A stretch of DNA of 43,025 nucleotides from Planctomycetales bacterium (GCA_020426575.1 JAGQPT010000429.1:1-43025); one strand, 5' to 3'; positions 24,450-34,458 are shown, counted from the stretch's first letter. Notes: generated by a model from the sequence alone, not told the origin. Program-made: numbers and translations.

Positions 24450-25769
24450 ATGACGGTCACCTGTGTCATCGGACTTCAGTGGGGCGACGAAGCCAAGGGC
24501 AAGATCGTCGATCTTTTGACCGAGGCCCACGATGTCGTCGTGCGCTACCAGGGGGGCTCCAACGCCGGTCACACCGTCGTCACGGGCGGCAAGACCTATA
24601 AGCTCTCGCTCGTGCCCAGCGGCATTCTCCGGCCGGGCGTGCAGTGTGTCGTCACCGGCGGCGTCGTGCTGAATCCGGCGAGCTTGCTCGAGGAGATGGG
24701 ACGGCTCCGCAGCGCTGGCGTGGAAATCGGCAAGAATCTGATGATCAGCCGACGCGCCCACGTGATCTTCCCCTGGCACATGGAAGAAGAACGCGTGCTC
24801 GACGCCCGGGTCGCCTCGGACAAATCAATCGGCACGACGATGCGCGGCATCGGCCCCTGCTACCGCGATAAGGTGGGGCGCAGCAACGCCATTCGGCTCG
24901 GTGACATGTACCGTCCCGAATTCCACGACCAGGTCGCACGAATCGTCGAGCACAAGAACCTTACGCTCAAGGCCCTGGCAACCAACGTCGACTTCAAGCC
25001 GCTGGACGCCGAAGCGATTTTCGCCGAGTACAGCCAGTACGCCGCCCAATTGCAGCCACACGTTTGTGACACGACCGAGTACCTGCTCGACGCCGTCGAG
25101 TCGGGACAACACGTGCTCTTCGAGGGCGCACAAGGCGCGCTGTTGGACATCGACCACGGCACGTTCCCGTATGTCACGAGCAGCAACAGTTCCGGCGTCG
25201 GCATCCCCGCGGGCTCCGGCGTGCCGGGCAAGTACCTCGACAAGGTCATCGGCGTGCTCAAGGCATACTCAACTCGGGTGGGTGGGGGCCCCTTCCCCAC
25301 GGAACTCGATAACGAATTGGGCCAGACGATCCGCGACCGCGGCAACGAGTACGGCACCGTCACTGGTCGCCCACGGCGCTGCGGCTGGTTCGACGCCGTG
25401 GCGGCCCGCTACGCGGCGCGACTCAGTGGCGTCGACGTGCTCGTGATTTCGCTGCTCGACGTTCTCAGCACCGTCGGCGACTTGAAGATTTGCGTCGAGT
25501 ACAAACTCGACGGCAAACGGCTCGACTGTTTTCCCAGCCACGTCGACGACCTGAAACGAGTCGCTCCCGTGTACGAAACGCTCCCGGGCTGGGACGCCGA
25601 GATCAGCGACGTGCGTCGCTACGAGGACCTCCCCGAGAACGCCCGGGCCTATCTGTCGCGGATCAGCGAGGTCGTAGGACGCCCCGTCGAGATTGTCTCG
25701 GTCGGCGCCGACCGCGAGCAGACGCTCTTTGCCGACGACGCCGCTGCGGCCAGCTACGTGCCACGCTGA
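24450..25769 (+). CDS. purA: Adenylosuccinate synthetase
   Basis: This 439-residue enzyme is full length for the family. It joins IMP and aspartate using GTP to form adenylosuccinate, the first committed step to AMP. The P-loop-like start is IGLQWGDEAKGKIVD, with catalytic Asp13. NAGHT supplies the catalytic His. GPCYRDKVGR, the switch region VLFEGAQGALLDIDHGTFPY, and STRVGGGPFPTE with GRPRRCGWFDAV are the other signatures, all intact. It leads the set purA-uppS-cdsA, with 71 and 69 bases between genes on the same strand. Confidence 0.97.
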   Translation: MTVTCVIGLQWGDEAKGKIVDLLTEAHDVVVRYQGGSNAGHTVVTGGKTYKLSLVPSGILRPGVQCVVTGGVVLNPASLLEEMGRLRSAGVEIGKNLMISRRAHVIFPWHMEEERVLDARVASDKSIGTTMRGIGPCYRDKVGRSNAIRLGDMYRPEFHDQVARIVEHKNLTLKALATNVDFKPLDAEAIFAEYSQYAAQLQPHVCDTTEYLLDAVESGQHVLFEGAQGALLDIDHGTFPYVTSSNSSGVGIPAGSGVPGKYLDKVIGVLKAYSTRVGGGPFPTELDNELGQTIRDRGNEYGTVTGRPRRCGWFDAVAARYAARLSGVDVLVISLLDVLSTVGDLKICVEYKLDGKRLDCFPSHVDDLKRVAPVYETLPGWDAEISDVRRYEDLPENARAYLSRISEVVGRPVEIVSVGADREQTLFADDAAAASYVPR

Positions 25770-25840
25770 CGCGGTACCGTTACGGCAACGAGGAATCGGC
25801 AGACGTGCAACAGTTGTTGACCGCCCAGGAGACAGCCGCG

Positions 25841-26596
<756 letters not shown>

Positions 26597-26665
26597 GCCG
26601 TCGCGCCGCTTCGACCGCCATTTGAACGACGATTACCGAATTTCACCGGCCTGCTACTGATTCGC

Positions 26666-27547
26666 ATGTTACGTTGGCGCTTGATACTCGGAGGGGTGCT
26701 CGTCGCTGGGCTGGCCGTCCTCGTCTGGTTTGACCACACGGCCACACCGCCCGGGATCTGGCTAATGCCGCTCGCGCTCACCGCCAGCTTGTTGGCCACG
26801 CAGGAAACTCTTGACCTTGTCGGGCAACGGCTGCCACGTCCCAATGCCGCGGTGATCTACGTCGGCAACGTCGCGACCGTGCTGGCGGTCTGGCTGCCTC
26901 ACTGGACCACCGCGCCGGCCGTCGCCGGGCTGTCGGGCCCGCTGATGGTTTTCGCGCTGGCAGCGGCGGCACTTTTGATCAGCGAGGTCCGCCGCTTCAC
27001 CCACCCCGGCGTGTCGATCAACCAGGCCTCTGCTGGTGCGTTCGTGCTGTGTTATGCCGGCCTGTTGCTGGCCACGCTCGCAGCGCTGCGTCTGGTGGCG
27101 CCGGCATGGAACGTCGTGCCGCTGCTTAGCGTGATCGCCACGGTCAAACTCGGTGATATCGGCGCTTACACCGTCGGCCGCCTCGTCGGCCGACATAAGA
27201 TGGCCCCCGTCGTCAGTCCCGGCAAAACCTGGGAAGGGCTTGCCGGGGGGCTCGTCTTCGCCGTGGCCGGCGCGTGGTTGGCACTGAATTGGTTCCCGGC
27301 CTGGTTCGGCGTAGCGGCGGTACCTCGATTTGGCGTCTTCGACTGGTTGGGGTTTGGCCTCACCGTGGGCGCCGCCGGCGTGGCTGGTGACCTGGCCGAG
27401 TCGCTGCTCAAACGAGACGCCGGCCGCAAGGACTCGAGCCAATGGTTGCCCGGCTTTGGGGGCGTGCTCGACCTGCTCGATTCGCTGCTCGTGGCGGCGC
27501 CGGTGGGCTATGCCTGGTGGGGACTTCGGCTGGGAATGGGACCTTGA
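26666..27547 (+). CDS. cdsA: Phosphatidate cytidylyltransferase (CDP-diglyceride synthase)
   Basis: This 293-residue polytopic protein has about eight helices. It makes CDP-diacylglycerol from CTP and phosphatidic acid, the branch point of phospholipid synthesis. Conserved family parts: LGDIGAYTVGRLVGRHKMAP, SPGKTWEG, AGVAGDLAESLLKRDAG and RKDSSQWLPGFGGVLDLLD with DSLL. The usual PGHGG...DR-D core reads PGFGG...DLLD, so the His and Arg of the classic signature are replaced while both Asp remain. No strong ribosome site precedes the ATG. It ends the purA-uppS-cdsA run. Confidence 0.93.
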   Translation: MLRWRLILGGVLVAGLAVLVWFDHTATPPGIWLMPLALTASLLATQETLDLVGQRLPRPNAAVIYVGNVATVLAVWLPHWTTAPAVAGLSGPLMVFALAAAALLISEVRRFTHPGVSINQASAGAFVLCYAGLLLATLAALRLVAPAWNVVPLLSVIATVKLGDIGAYTVGRLVGRHKMAPVVSPGKTWEGLAGGLVFAVAGAWLALNWFPAWFGVAAVPRFGVFDWLGFGLTVGAAGVAGDLAESLLKRDAGRKDSSQWLPGFGGVLDLLDSLLVAAPVGYAWWGLRLGMGP

Positions 27548-27881
27548 CCTCGTTTTGTGCCCCTGTCGGCTCGCAACGGCGAACATCCGCAACGCCGGCG
27601 ACATCTACGCCTCGTGGCAGCCAAACCACAAGCCGTTCCGTCGCTACTCCTAGCCGGCCGGCCACGCCGAGACCGCCGAGCTATAGTTATGGATATTGCC
27701 AAGGGGCATTGCCGCGGCCGGGCCGGCGAAGTCACGTTCGCCGCAACCCATTTATGCAAAACATGTTAAATCCACACAACGGGATTTCGCTGGTTGGACG
27801 ACGAGATTCTCGGCTATACTGCGGTTTTTGGGGCAGCCGACGCGGCCGCCCACTTTGCCGCAGAGGGTGATCCGACTTTTG
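27548..27881. other. Intergenic region before phoH
   Basis: These 334 bases hold the phoH promoter candidate (27794-27820). Upstream of it is a 6-bp hairpin, AAATCC/GGATTT (27768-27787), in an AT-richer patch. The hairpin could end cdsA transcription but lacks a T run. No gene is supported. Confidence 0.55.
27794..27820 (+). promoter_or_regulatory. Promoter candidate for phoH cluster with inverted repeat in spacer
   Basis: TTGGAC (27794-27799) and TATACT (27815-27820) are 15 bases apart, shorter than ideal. The spacer holds CGAGA-T-TCTCG (27802-27812), a perfect inverted repeat where a repressor could sit. Transcription would begin about 55 bases before ATG 27882. Confidence 0.4.
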
Positions 27882-28838
27882 ATGGTTGAATCAGCTATAC
27901 CGGTCACTCATTCTGAGGTGCTGCTGCCTCTGTTCGGAGCGCGGGATCAACACCTGCGAAAAATCCGTCAGGCGCTGGGCGTGGAGATCTCGGCCAGCGA
28001 CGGCGTGATCCGCGTGCACGGGGATCCAGCGGCCGTCACCGTCGCCACCGAGGTGCTCGAACGCCTCTGCACGATCGTCCGCCGCCAGGGCAGTCTTGCC
28101 GAGGAGGAGGTCACCCGCGCCATCGATCAGGTCCGCGGAAAGAGTGGCGCAGGCGACGTTCCAGCCATCGACGTCATGGCCGCGGGAAAGACGGTCCGCC
28201 CCCGTACCCCCGGCCAGGAACGCTACGTCGAAGCGATCCGCAAGCACGACATTGTCTTCGGTGTCGGCCCAGCCGGTACGGGAAAGACGTACCTGGCCGT
28301 CGCCATGGCCGTCTCGGCACTGCGCAATCAACAGATCCGCAAAATCGTGCTGGTGCGACCGGCGGTCGAAGCCGGGGAAAGCCTCGGCTATCTGCCCGGC
28401 GACCTCCAGGCCAAGATCCATCCCTATCTCAGGCCGCTGCTCGACGCGCTCCACGAGATGATCGACTACGATCAATTCAAACGCTATACGGAACAGGACC
28501 TCATCGAGATCATTCCGCTGGCGTACATGCGCGGCCGCACGCTCAACGAGGCCTTCATCATCCTCGACGAGGCACAAAACACCACGATTCCTCAGATGAA
28601 AATGTTCCTCACGCGAATGGGCCGAAATTCCAAGATCGTCGTCTCTGGCGATACCACTCAGGCCGACCTGCCGTCGCGAACGACCAGCGGGCTCACCGAT
28701 GCCGTCGAACGGTTGGGCCACCTCAATGGCTTCGCCGTCTCAAAGCTCAGCAGCGCAGACATCGTGCGACACCCGATGGTGCAGCAGATTGTCCGCGCTT
28801 ATGAACAAGAGCCCAAGAAAAAACGCGAACGACGCTAG
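27882..28838 (+). CDS. phoH: PhoH family protein (YbeZ-type ATPase)
   Basis: This 318-residue protein starts at ATG 27882 (MVESAIPVTHSEV), and GTG 27867 is an in-frame alternative. A KH-like N-terminal domain (LLPLFGARDQHLRKIRQALG) precedes the PhoH ATPase: Walker A GVGPAGTGKTYLA (about residues 127-139), LVRPAVEAGESLGYLPG, IPLAYMRGRTLNEAFIILDEAQN with Walker B near 226, and FLTRMGRNSKIVVSGD. PhoH/YbeZ is a putative RNA helicase or nuclease partner of YbeY in rRNA maturation, and ybeY is two genes downstream. First gene of the phoH-pgpH-ybeY-CBS cluster. Confidence 0.94.
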   Translation: MVESAIPVTHSEVLLPLFGARDQHLRKIRQALGVEISASDGVIRVHGDPAAVTVATEVLERLCTIVRRQGSLAEEEVTRAIDQVRGKSGAGDVPAIDVMAAGKTVRPRTPGQERYVEAIRKHDIVFGVGPAGTGKTYLAVAMAVSALRNQQIRKIVLVRPAVEAGESLGYLPGDLQAKIHPYLRPLLDALHEMIDYDQFKRYTEQDLIEIIPLAYMRGRTLNEAFIILDEAQNTTIPQMKMFLTRMGRNSKIVVSGDTTQADLPSRTTSGLTDAVERLGHLNGFAVSKLSSADIVRHPMVQQIVRAYEQEPKKKRERR

Positions 28839-28915
28839 ATGGTTCGGGGACGCCCCCCGGTCGGCAAATTCAACCACGTACGGACAGACGAGCCCATCCG
28901 ACACCGAGCGATCCG

Positions 28916-31174
28916 ATGCCCAGTCCCACGGCCCCCAAAAAGAAACCCGGCACGCGCGTGACGTCGCTCGAAATGCCGCCGAACTATTGGCAGCGTTTCC
29001 TGCGATCGCTGATGAACACCGAGGCGCTTAAGCGCATCGGTTTGGCATGGGTGGCGGCCGTGGCGATCTGGCTGATTGTCGGCGGTTCGCGTCCTCCGCT
29101 GGGATACCGGCTCGAATACGCTCCACCCCGCGACGTCGTGTCGCGGATCGAGTACAAGGAAAGCGATCCCGAGGCGACGGCCGAGGCGCGGCGGCAGGCT
29201 CGCCGCCAGGTGCGGTTCATTTACACGAACGATCCCGAACCGCTCACACAACTGCGAGCCGCCCTGCAGCGCCGCGTGGTGGAGTTGACCAGTGCGGCCG
29301 TCCCCGCCGATGCCCAGGCGGAATGGGCCGAGTTCATGCCGCAGGATCCGAAGACCCCGTTCACCGCGGACGAATCGGCGGCGGCGTACAAGCGGTTTCG
29401 CGACGCACTCGCCACCCCCGAGGCGATCGAGCGCTTCAATGCCGCGCTGGCCAAGGCCTTCGAACCATTGGAGCACCACGGGCTGCTCGACAAGCTGCCC
29501 CAGGAGCCGAACGAAGGTGACCAGGAGGTGATCTACGTGCATCGCGTCGGCGTTCCAGACCAACGCGAACTGGTCAACGTCACCGACGTGATCATCGGCG
29601 ACGACAGTCGATTTGAAAAACGATTGGCCGACGTGCTGGTGACACCGGATATTGCCGTGCCGGCAGCCCGCTGGTTGCGCTCCCGGCTGCCCAACACGTT
29701 GACGATCGACGCCGACGCCACGCGACGCGCCCAGGTCGAAGCCGAAGAGGGGGTCGAACAACAATTCAAGACGATTCCAGCCGGCGACTTGCTGGCGCCG
29801 TTCGGGCACCCCCTGACCGCTGAGCGACTCGATCAGCTTGTCAAGGAACAGCGAGCGTTTGTAGCGTCAATCCCGACGTACCAGTGGTTGGCTCGTTCGG
29901 TGTTGATGTTCTGCGGCATCGTCGGGCTATTTGTGCTTTGTGCATATTTCATCTGGCGGCGGGACCACCGTGTCATTGATTCGATGCAGCGGCTCAGCGT
30001 CCTGCTCGTGTTCGTGGTGTTGACCGTCGCCGCTGCCCGCTGGGCGTATTTCGACCCCTGGCAAGCCGAACTGCTGCCACTCGTGTTCTTCGGCGTCACG
30101 ACCGCCATCGCGTACCGACAAGGAATCGCGCTGCTGCTCTCGGCTGCAATCACGCTGGTCTTGTCGTTCGCCCTCGGTATGCGTCTGGACGAATGGGTGA
30201 TCGTGATGGGTACGCTGGCCACGGCGATCCTCTTTGTCAGCGACATCCGCAGCCGCAGCAAGCTCATTAAGGTGGGACTGGTCGCGGCGGTGTTTGCCGC
30301 TCTGACCACTTTCGGCGTCGCCGTGCTCAAAGAACAGCCGTTCACATCGGCGCTTTTGACGTCGGCCTCGCGTAATGCCGCCTGGACCCTGGCGGCGAGT
30401 TTCCTCGTCACGGGGCTGCTGCCCGTGATCGAAAAAGTATTCAGCGTGCTCACGCAAATCAGTCTGCTGGAATTGGGCGACGTCGCCCACCCGCTGCTGC
30501 AGGAACTCGTTCGCCGCGCACCGGGCACGTACAACCACTCGATCAACGTCGCCTCGATCGCCGAAGCCGCCGCCCAAAGCATCGGTGCTAATGGGCTGCT
30601 CGTTCGCGTCGGTGCCTATTTCCACGACATCGGCAAGATTCTCAAGCCGGGCTATTTCGTGGAAAACCAGGTTGGCAACGTCAACCGGCACGAATCGCTC
30701 ATGCCGGCGATGAGCACATTGATCATCATCGCCCACATCAAGGACGGGGCGGACCTGGCCCGCCAGCATCATCTGCCCCGACCGATCGTCGACCTGATCG
30801 AACAACACCACGGCACGACGCTCGTCGAATACTTTTACCAGCTTGCCAGCCAGCAGTCGCAGTCGGCCGGTGCCGGCGACAAGGTCGAAGAAAGCACCTA
30901 CCGCTATCCGGGCCCCAAACCGCAAACCAAGGAAGCCGGCGTGCTCATGTTGGCCGACGCCGTCGAAGGCGCCAGCCGCACCCTGGTCGAGCCGACGCCC
31001 GCCCGCATCGAGAGTCTCGTCGAGAGCATCGGCATGAAACGCCTGTTGGACGGCCAATTCGACGAATGTGGCCTCAGTCTGCGAGAATTGCGTACGATAC
31101 AGGACAGTGTGATCAAGTCGCTCACGGCGATTTATCATGCGCGGGTCAAGTACCCCGAGCCCCAGACCGCCTGA
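28916..31174 (+). CDS. pgpH: 7TM-HD phosphodiesterase (PgpH-type, cyclic di-AMP)
   Basis: This 752-residue membrane enzyme has one helix at about residues 42-58 (IGLAWVAAVAIWLIVGG), then a large extracytoplasmic domain to about 325. Seven membrane helices follow (about 330-510) and then a cytoplasmic HD domain. The HD site is intact: APGTYNHSINVASIAEAAA, AYFHDIGK (H570, D571), NVNRHESL, IIIAHIKDG, LIEQHHGTTLVEYFY and LMLADAVEGASR. PgpH in Listeria and YqfF in Bacillus hydrolyse c-di-AMP to pApA through this domain. The gene order phoH-pgpH-ybeY matches Firmicutes, which supports the assignment. It implies c-di-AMP signalling in this organism. Confidence 0.93.
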   Translation: MPSPTAPKKKPGTRVTSLEMPPNYWQRFLRSLMNTEALKRIGLAWVAAVAIWLIVGGSRPPLGYRLEYAPPRDVVSRIEYKESDPEATAEARRQARRQVRFIYTNDPEPLTQLRAALQRRVVELTSAAVPADAQAEWAEFMPQDPKTPFTADESAAAYKRFRDALATPEAIERFNAALAKAFEPLEHHGLLDKLPQEPNEGDQEVIYVHRVGVPDQRELVNVTDVIIGDDSRFEKRLADVLVTPDIAVPAARWLRSRLPNTLTIDADATRRAQVEAEEGVEQQFKTIPAGDLLAPFGHPLTAERLDQLVKEQRAFVASIPTYQWLARSVLMFCGIVGLFVLCAYFIWRRDHRVIDSMQRLSVLLVFVVLTVAAARWAYFDPWQAELLPLVFFGVTTAIAYRQGIALLLSAAITLVLSFALGMRLDEWVIVMGTLATAILFVSDIRSRSKLIKVGLVAAVFAALTTFGVAVLKEQPFTSALLTSASRNAAWTLAASFLVTGLLPVIEKVFSVLTQISLLELGDVAHPLLQELVRRAPGTYNHSINVASIAEAAAQSIGANGLLVRVGAYFHDIGKILKPGYFVENQVGNVNRHESLMPAMSTLIIIAHIKDGADLARQHHLPRPIVDLIEQHHGTTLVEYFYQLASQQSQSAGAGDKVEESTYRYPGPKPQTKEAGVLMLADAVEGASRTLVEPTPARIESLVESIGMKRLLDGQFDECGLSLRELRTIQDSVIKSLTAIYHARVKYPEPQTA

Positions 31175-31187
31175 GCCCGTGCGCCCC

Positions 31188-31730
31188 ATGTCCAACCACT
31201 CTACAACCCATTCGCTCGACGCGCCAGCAACGCGCTGCGAACCGCCGGATGACGATGCCGAGCCTCCCGCCACCGCCCGACTCACCGTCGATCTTGCCGA
31301 CGAGCAACAGCGGGTCGACGTCGACGGCGAGCGCATCCGTCAGGCCATCCTGCAGGTCGTCCACGAAGCGGGCGTCGATGACGGCTACGTGAGCGTGGCG
31401 CTGGTCGACGACGGCACGATCGCCGAACTGCACGAACGTTTTCTCGACGTGGACGGCGCGACCGACGTCCTCAGCTTCGGTCTGGAACGCACCGACACGC
31501 GCCTCGAAGGTGAAATCGTCGTGAGCACCGACACCGCGGCGCGCGAGGCCGCCAGCTACGCCGAAGTGGCTCCCGGCTGGAGCCCGGACGACGAAGTGCT
31601 GCTCTATGTCGTCCACGGCATCCTGCACCTGGTCGGTTACGACGACCTCGACGAAACGGCCGCCCGGCAGATGCGCGACGCCGAAAAACGCCACTTGGCA
31701 ATGTTCGGGCTTGTGCCCCCCGGTCGCTAA
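31188..31730 (+). CDS. ybeY: Endoribonuclease YbeY (rRNA maturation factor)
   Basis: This 180-residue protein starts at MSNHSTT, 13 bases after the pgpH stop. The first 45 residues are a polar extension. The UPF0054 fold follows: DDGTIAELHERFLDVDGATDVLSF, then GEIVVSTDTAAREA, then the metal site HGILHLVGYDDLDE. The family motif HGxLHLxGYDH supplies three zinc-ligating His. Here the third is Asp153, while H143 and H147 are kept. Asp can still bind metal, so activity may persist. It processes rRNA ends and monitors 70S ribosomes in other bacteria. Next to phoH, its usual partner. Confidence 0.92.
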   Translation: MSNHSTTHSLDAPATRCEPPDDDAEPPATARLTVDLADEQQRVDVDGERIRQAILQVVHEAGVDDGYVSVALVDDGTIAELHERFLDVDGATDVLSFGLERTDTRLEGEIVVSTDTAAREAASYAEVAPGWSPDDEVLLYVVHGILHLVGYDDLDETAARQMRDAEKRHLAMFGLVPPGR

Positions 31731-31822
31731 AGCGAGAATCGCAGCCGCCCGACGCCAGCTAACCACCCAATCGCAAGAAACATCGAAACGGCAACAAGCC
31801 CCAATCAGGAGAACACACGAAG

Positions 31823-33121
31823 GTGAACACGGCGGTTGGTCTGGCAGTGGCCAGTCTTTGCGTGGCGTGCCTTGCCGCGATTGCTGCTCAATCACTCCGG
31901 CAGTTTTCGCGACGCAGGCTCGAAGAAATATGCCGGCCGCGGCAACGCGACCGACTCTTTGGGCAAATCCTTCTGCATCACGACCGCACGGCTCTGGGCG
32001 CCGACCTGTTGTTCATCGTGGCGGCCTCGGCCTACGCCGCCTCGATTGCCCGCACCCTCTCGATGCGAACTCCGCCGGTGACGACCGGCCAGTGGGCGTC
32101 CGTTCTGGGAGTGATTCTGCTGGCGTTTGTGCTGTTGGTCGCCGCCGCTCACTGGCTGCCCAACGCCCTGCGGCGTGTCTACGGCGAATGGTTTCTCGTC
32201 CACACCTGGGGGCTCTGGCGCTGCATCCTCTGGGCACTCACGCCCCTGGTTTGGGGGGCCGATTTCGTCAACACCGTCGTACACCGTCTTGCCGGACGTC
32301 CACAACGGCCCGCCAACGAAGATGACTTCGAGGAAGAAATCCGCGCGATCGTCACCGAAGGCCACCGCGAAGGGCTGCTCGAAGAAGACGCCCGTGAAAT
32401 GATCGAAGGCGTGATCGAACTCTCCGACGCTGACGTCTCCGAGATCATGACGCCTCGGACCGACATGGTCTGTATGAACGTCGGGCTCAATCTCGACGAG
32501 GCCCTGCAGTTCATCAACGACGTCGGCCACTCGCGGATACCCGTCTACGGCAAAAACCGCGACGACATCGTAGGCATTCTCTACACAAAAGACCTGTTAC
32601 CATGGGTCGCGGCCGGCGAAGACCTCACGAAACAGCCGATCGCCGACATCATGCGCGAACCGTACTTTGTACCCGAGACCAAGCCTCTGGATGCCCTGCT
32701 CAAGGCCTTCCAGCAGACGCGCAACCACATGGCCGTCGTGCTCGATGAGTATGGCGGCGTCTCTGGCGTGGTCACGATCGAAGACGTCCTCGAAGAGATC
32801 GTCGGCGAGATCGTCGACGAACACGACGAAGACCTCGTCGAAGGCATCCGCATGATCGACGAACGCACCAGCGAATCGATGGCCCGCGTTCACGTCGACG
32901 AGATCAACGATCGGCTTGGCCTGAAACTCGACGAGGACGGCGACTTCGACACGATCGGCGGCTTTGTCTTTTCGGAACTCGGTCACATCCCCAACGTCGG
33001 CGAGTCGGTCGTCCGCGGCAACGTGCGAATCACCGTACTCGAAGTCACCCGCCGCCGCATCGAACGCGTGCGTATCGAAAGGCTCGACGAACAGTCCGAC
33101 GACCAACAGATCGTTGCCTGA
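31823..33121 (+). CDS. CorC/HlyC-type CBS-domain membrane protein (CNNM family)
   Basis: This 432-residue protein starts at GTG 31823, with AGGAG 11 bases upstream. The N-terminal third has three to four membrane helices (TM about 3-22, 60-75, 90-110 and 135-150), a reduced DUF21 module. An acidic linker (EEEIRAIVTEGHREGLLEEDARE) leads to ELSDADVSEIMTPRTDMVCM, the start of a CBS pair (about 200-320) with DEYGGVSGVVTIEDVLEEIV. The CorC_HlyC domain follows (about 340-425). Such proteins bind ATP-Mg and are linked to magnesium/cobalt efflux. It ends the phoH cluster, where related genes often sit. Confidence 0.9.
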   Translation: MNTAVGLAVASLCVACLAAIAAQSLRQFSRRRLEEICRPRQRDRLFGQILLHHDRTALGADLLFIVAASAYAASIARTLSMRTPPVTTGQWASVLGVILLAFVLLVAAAHWLPNALRRVYGEWFLVHTWGLWRCILWALTPLVWGADFVNTVVHRLAGRPQRPANEDDFEEEIRAIVTEGHREGLLEEDAREMIEGVIELSDADVSEIMTPRTDMVCMNVGLNLDEALQFINDVGHSRIPVYGKNRDDIVGILYTKDLLPWVAAGEDLTKQPIADIMREPYFVPETKPLDALLKAFQQTRNHMAVVLDEYGGVSGVVTIEDVLEEIVGEIVDEHDEDLVEGIRMIDERTSESMARVHVDEINDRLGLKLDEDGDFDTIGGFVFSELGHIPNVGESVVRGNVRITVLEVTRRRIERVRIERLDEQSDDQQIVA

Positions 33122-33146
33122 ATAACCGTGTCGGGAGAATTTGAGG

Positions 33147-33299
33147 CTACTGCTTCTGGCCCATCTCCCTCTCGAACGCTGCCTGTTCGTTTTGTCGGCG
33201 TTGTTCGCGGGCCTCAGGGCTTGTGTCCAATTCAGGCTCGGACGAACACCCCAACAGCATGTTCATCGCGACAAGCACAAATAGCGATAGTGATCTCAC
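33147..33299 (-). CDS. Small lipoprotein paired with the DUF1559 gene
   Basis: This 50-residue frame is read from GTG 33299 with AGAGGAG eight to nine bases before it. It has a short basic start, a hydrophobic core (LSLFVLVAMNMLL) and a lipobox LLGC with the modified Cys at position 18. The mature part is about 33 residues, polar and charged (EPELDTSPEAREQRRQNEQA). It begins 54 bases after the stop of the DUF1559 gene on the same strand. Planctomycete DUF1559 genes are often followed by such tiny lipoproteins, so the arrangement supports it. Function unknown; possibly a partner of the pseudopilin in the envelope. Confidence 0.75.
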   Translation of the reverse strand: MRSLSLFVLVAMNMLLGCSSEPELDTSPEAREQRRQNEQAAFEREMGQKQ

Positions 33300-33353
33300 G
33301 TCGTTTTGCTCCTCTTGGTGTCGCACCGAGCGGGGCGCCCAAGAATGTGATGG

Positions 33354-34382
33354 TCAAGGGAGTGGATACGGTTCACCGCCGTCGCGGCTGCCAGCTGCCT
33401 GCCAGGCAGTTGCATCCACACCGTGGTTGACCGACCGAACCGAACCGTCGCACATCACTACGTTGGCGATGCCTGGATGGTGACTATTGGCTGGTGAGAC
33501 CAACAACCACCAATTGTCCGACGGCTTCCAACACACCGAGCCGGGCGGCAGCAAATGGTTATACCAACTTCTCCAAACGGTTCCCTCGCTCCAAGGATAT
33601 CCGCGCCAGCGCCACGTTCCGTTCCAGGGAATCGCATGATCAGTCCAGTTCCTCGATAACAGTTCGCGCCGCACAGCCGGTGCCGTCGTGACGTCGAGCA
33701 TCACGGCGGCCGAGGGCATGGATGTTTCGAAACAGTCTTTCACTGGATCGGCAGCTCCGGGGTCGTCACCGTATCCATTGGGTACCTCCGCGAATGCCGC
33801 CGTGTTGCTGGTGCCGTCGGCCACTTGCGCCAGCCGAATACCGTCGACTGGTCGATCCCACTCGTCGCCGCCGGCAACTTGATAGCTCGGGCCGAACGGA
33901 CCATCCCACGAGGTCAGAAACGCCCAGATGCCGGCGTTTGCGTGGTAGCTCGTCCAGCCCATGTCGCTATGACCGGGCTTAGGAAGTCGATCAGTGGGGC
34001 AGAGGAATATCGGGGGCTGGGCAGCGGCGACCGAATAGTTCGGCTGGTCGAAAGGCCCCTTGTTGAAGTCGAGGTTTTTGCCCACAACATCCTGTTCCAC
34101 GTAGGGAAGCACCTGCGCCAGCGGCGATAGGTATCCGCTTGTACCTGCCGGACGTGGTGAACCGTCAGGCAGCCGTTTCTGCGCGGACTCGAAGTTGTGC
34201 AAGGCGATGCCAAGCTGCCTGAGGTTGCTAATACAATTTGCGCGGCGGGCGGATTCGCGCGCCGCCTGCACAGCTGGAAGCAGCAAGGCAATTAAGATGC
34301 CAATGATGGCGATGACGACCAGGAGTTCCACGAGAGTGAATCCCCGGTCCTTCTTCGAGAATGACTTTCCTACTTGGTTCAT
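33354..34382 (-). CDS. DUF1559 pseudopilin-like protein with prepilin N terminus
   Basis: This 342-residue protein starts at [14 protein letters not shown]. The type IV prepilin/type II secretion signal is [19 protein letters not shown], cleaved after Gly and methylated on Phe in the general family. The helix leads into [14 protein letters not shown], the standard DUF1559 opening. The C terminus has the family's end segment MCDGSVRSV...[16 protein letters not shown]1559 (SBP_bac_10) proteins are greatly expanded in planctomycetes and their role is unsettled; surface or fibre structures are proposed. Base composition is lower in GC than its neighbours. It has its own strong promoter, reads against the phoH-recO genes and is followed by the small lipoprotein. 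Confidence 0.92.
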   Translation of the reverse strand: MNQVGKSFSKKDRGFTLVELLVVIAIIGILIALLLPAVQAARESARRANCISNLRQLGIALHNFESAQKRLPDGSPRPAGTSGYLSPLAQVLPYVEQDVVGKNLDFNKGPFDQPNYSVAAAQPPIFLCPTDRLPKPGHSDMGWTSYHANAGIWAFLTSWDGPFGPSYQVAGGDEWDRPVDGIRLAQVADGTSNTAAFAEVPNGYGDDPGAADPVKDCFETSMPSAAVMLDVTTAPAVRRELLSRNWTDHAIPWNGTWRWRGYPWSEGTVWRSWYNHLLPPGSVCWKPSDNWWLLVSPANSHHPGIANVVMCDGSVRSVNHGVDATAWQAAGSRDGGEPYPLP

Positions 34383-34458
34383 AATACGCACCCATTGCCA
34401 TGTTAGGACCACCGCCCCATTGAATGATCGGGCCTCAACTCCCCGGCAACGCCCACCC

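Noticed and set aside
29927-31336. 469-codon minus-strand frame opposite pgpH
   Set aside because: Shadow of a GC-rich gene; its composition (Arg, Gly, Asp, Val) has no domain, and the plus-strand HD enzyme is certain.
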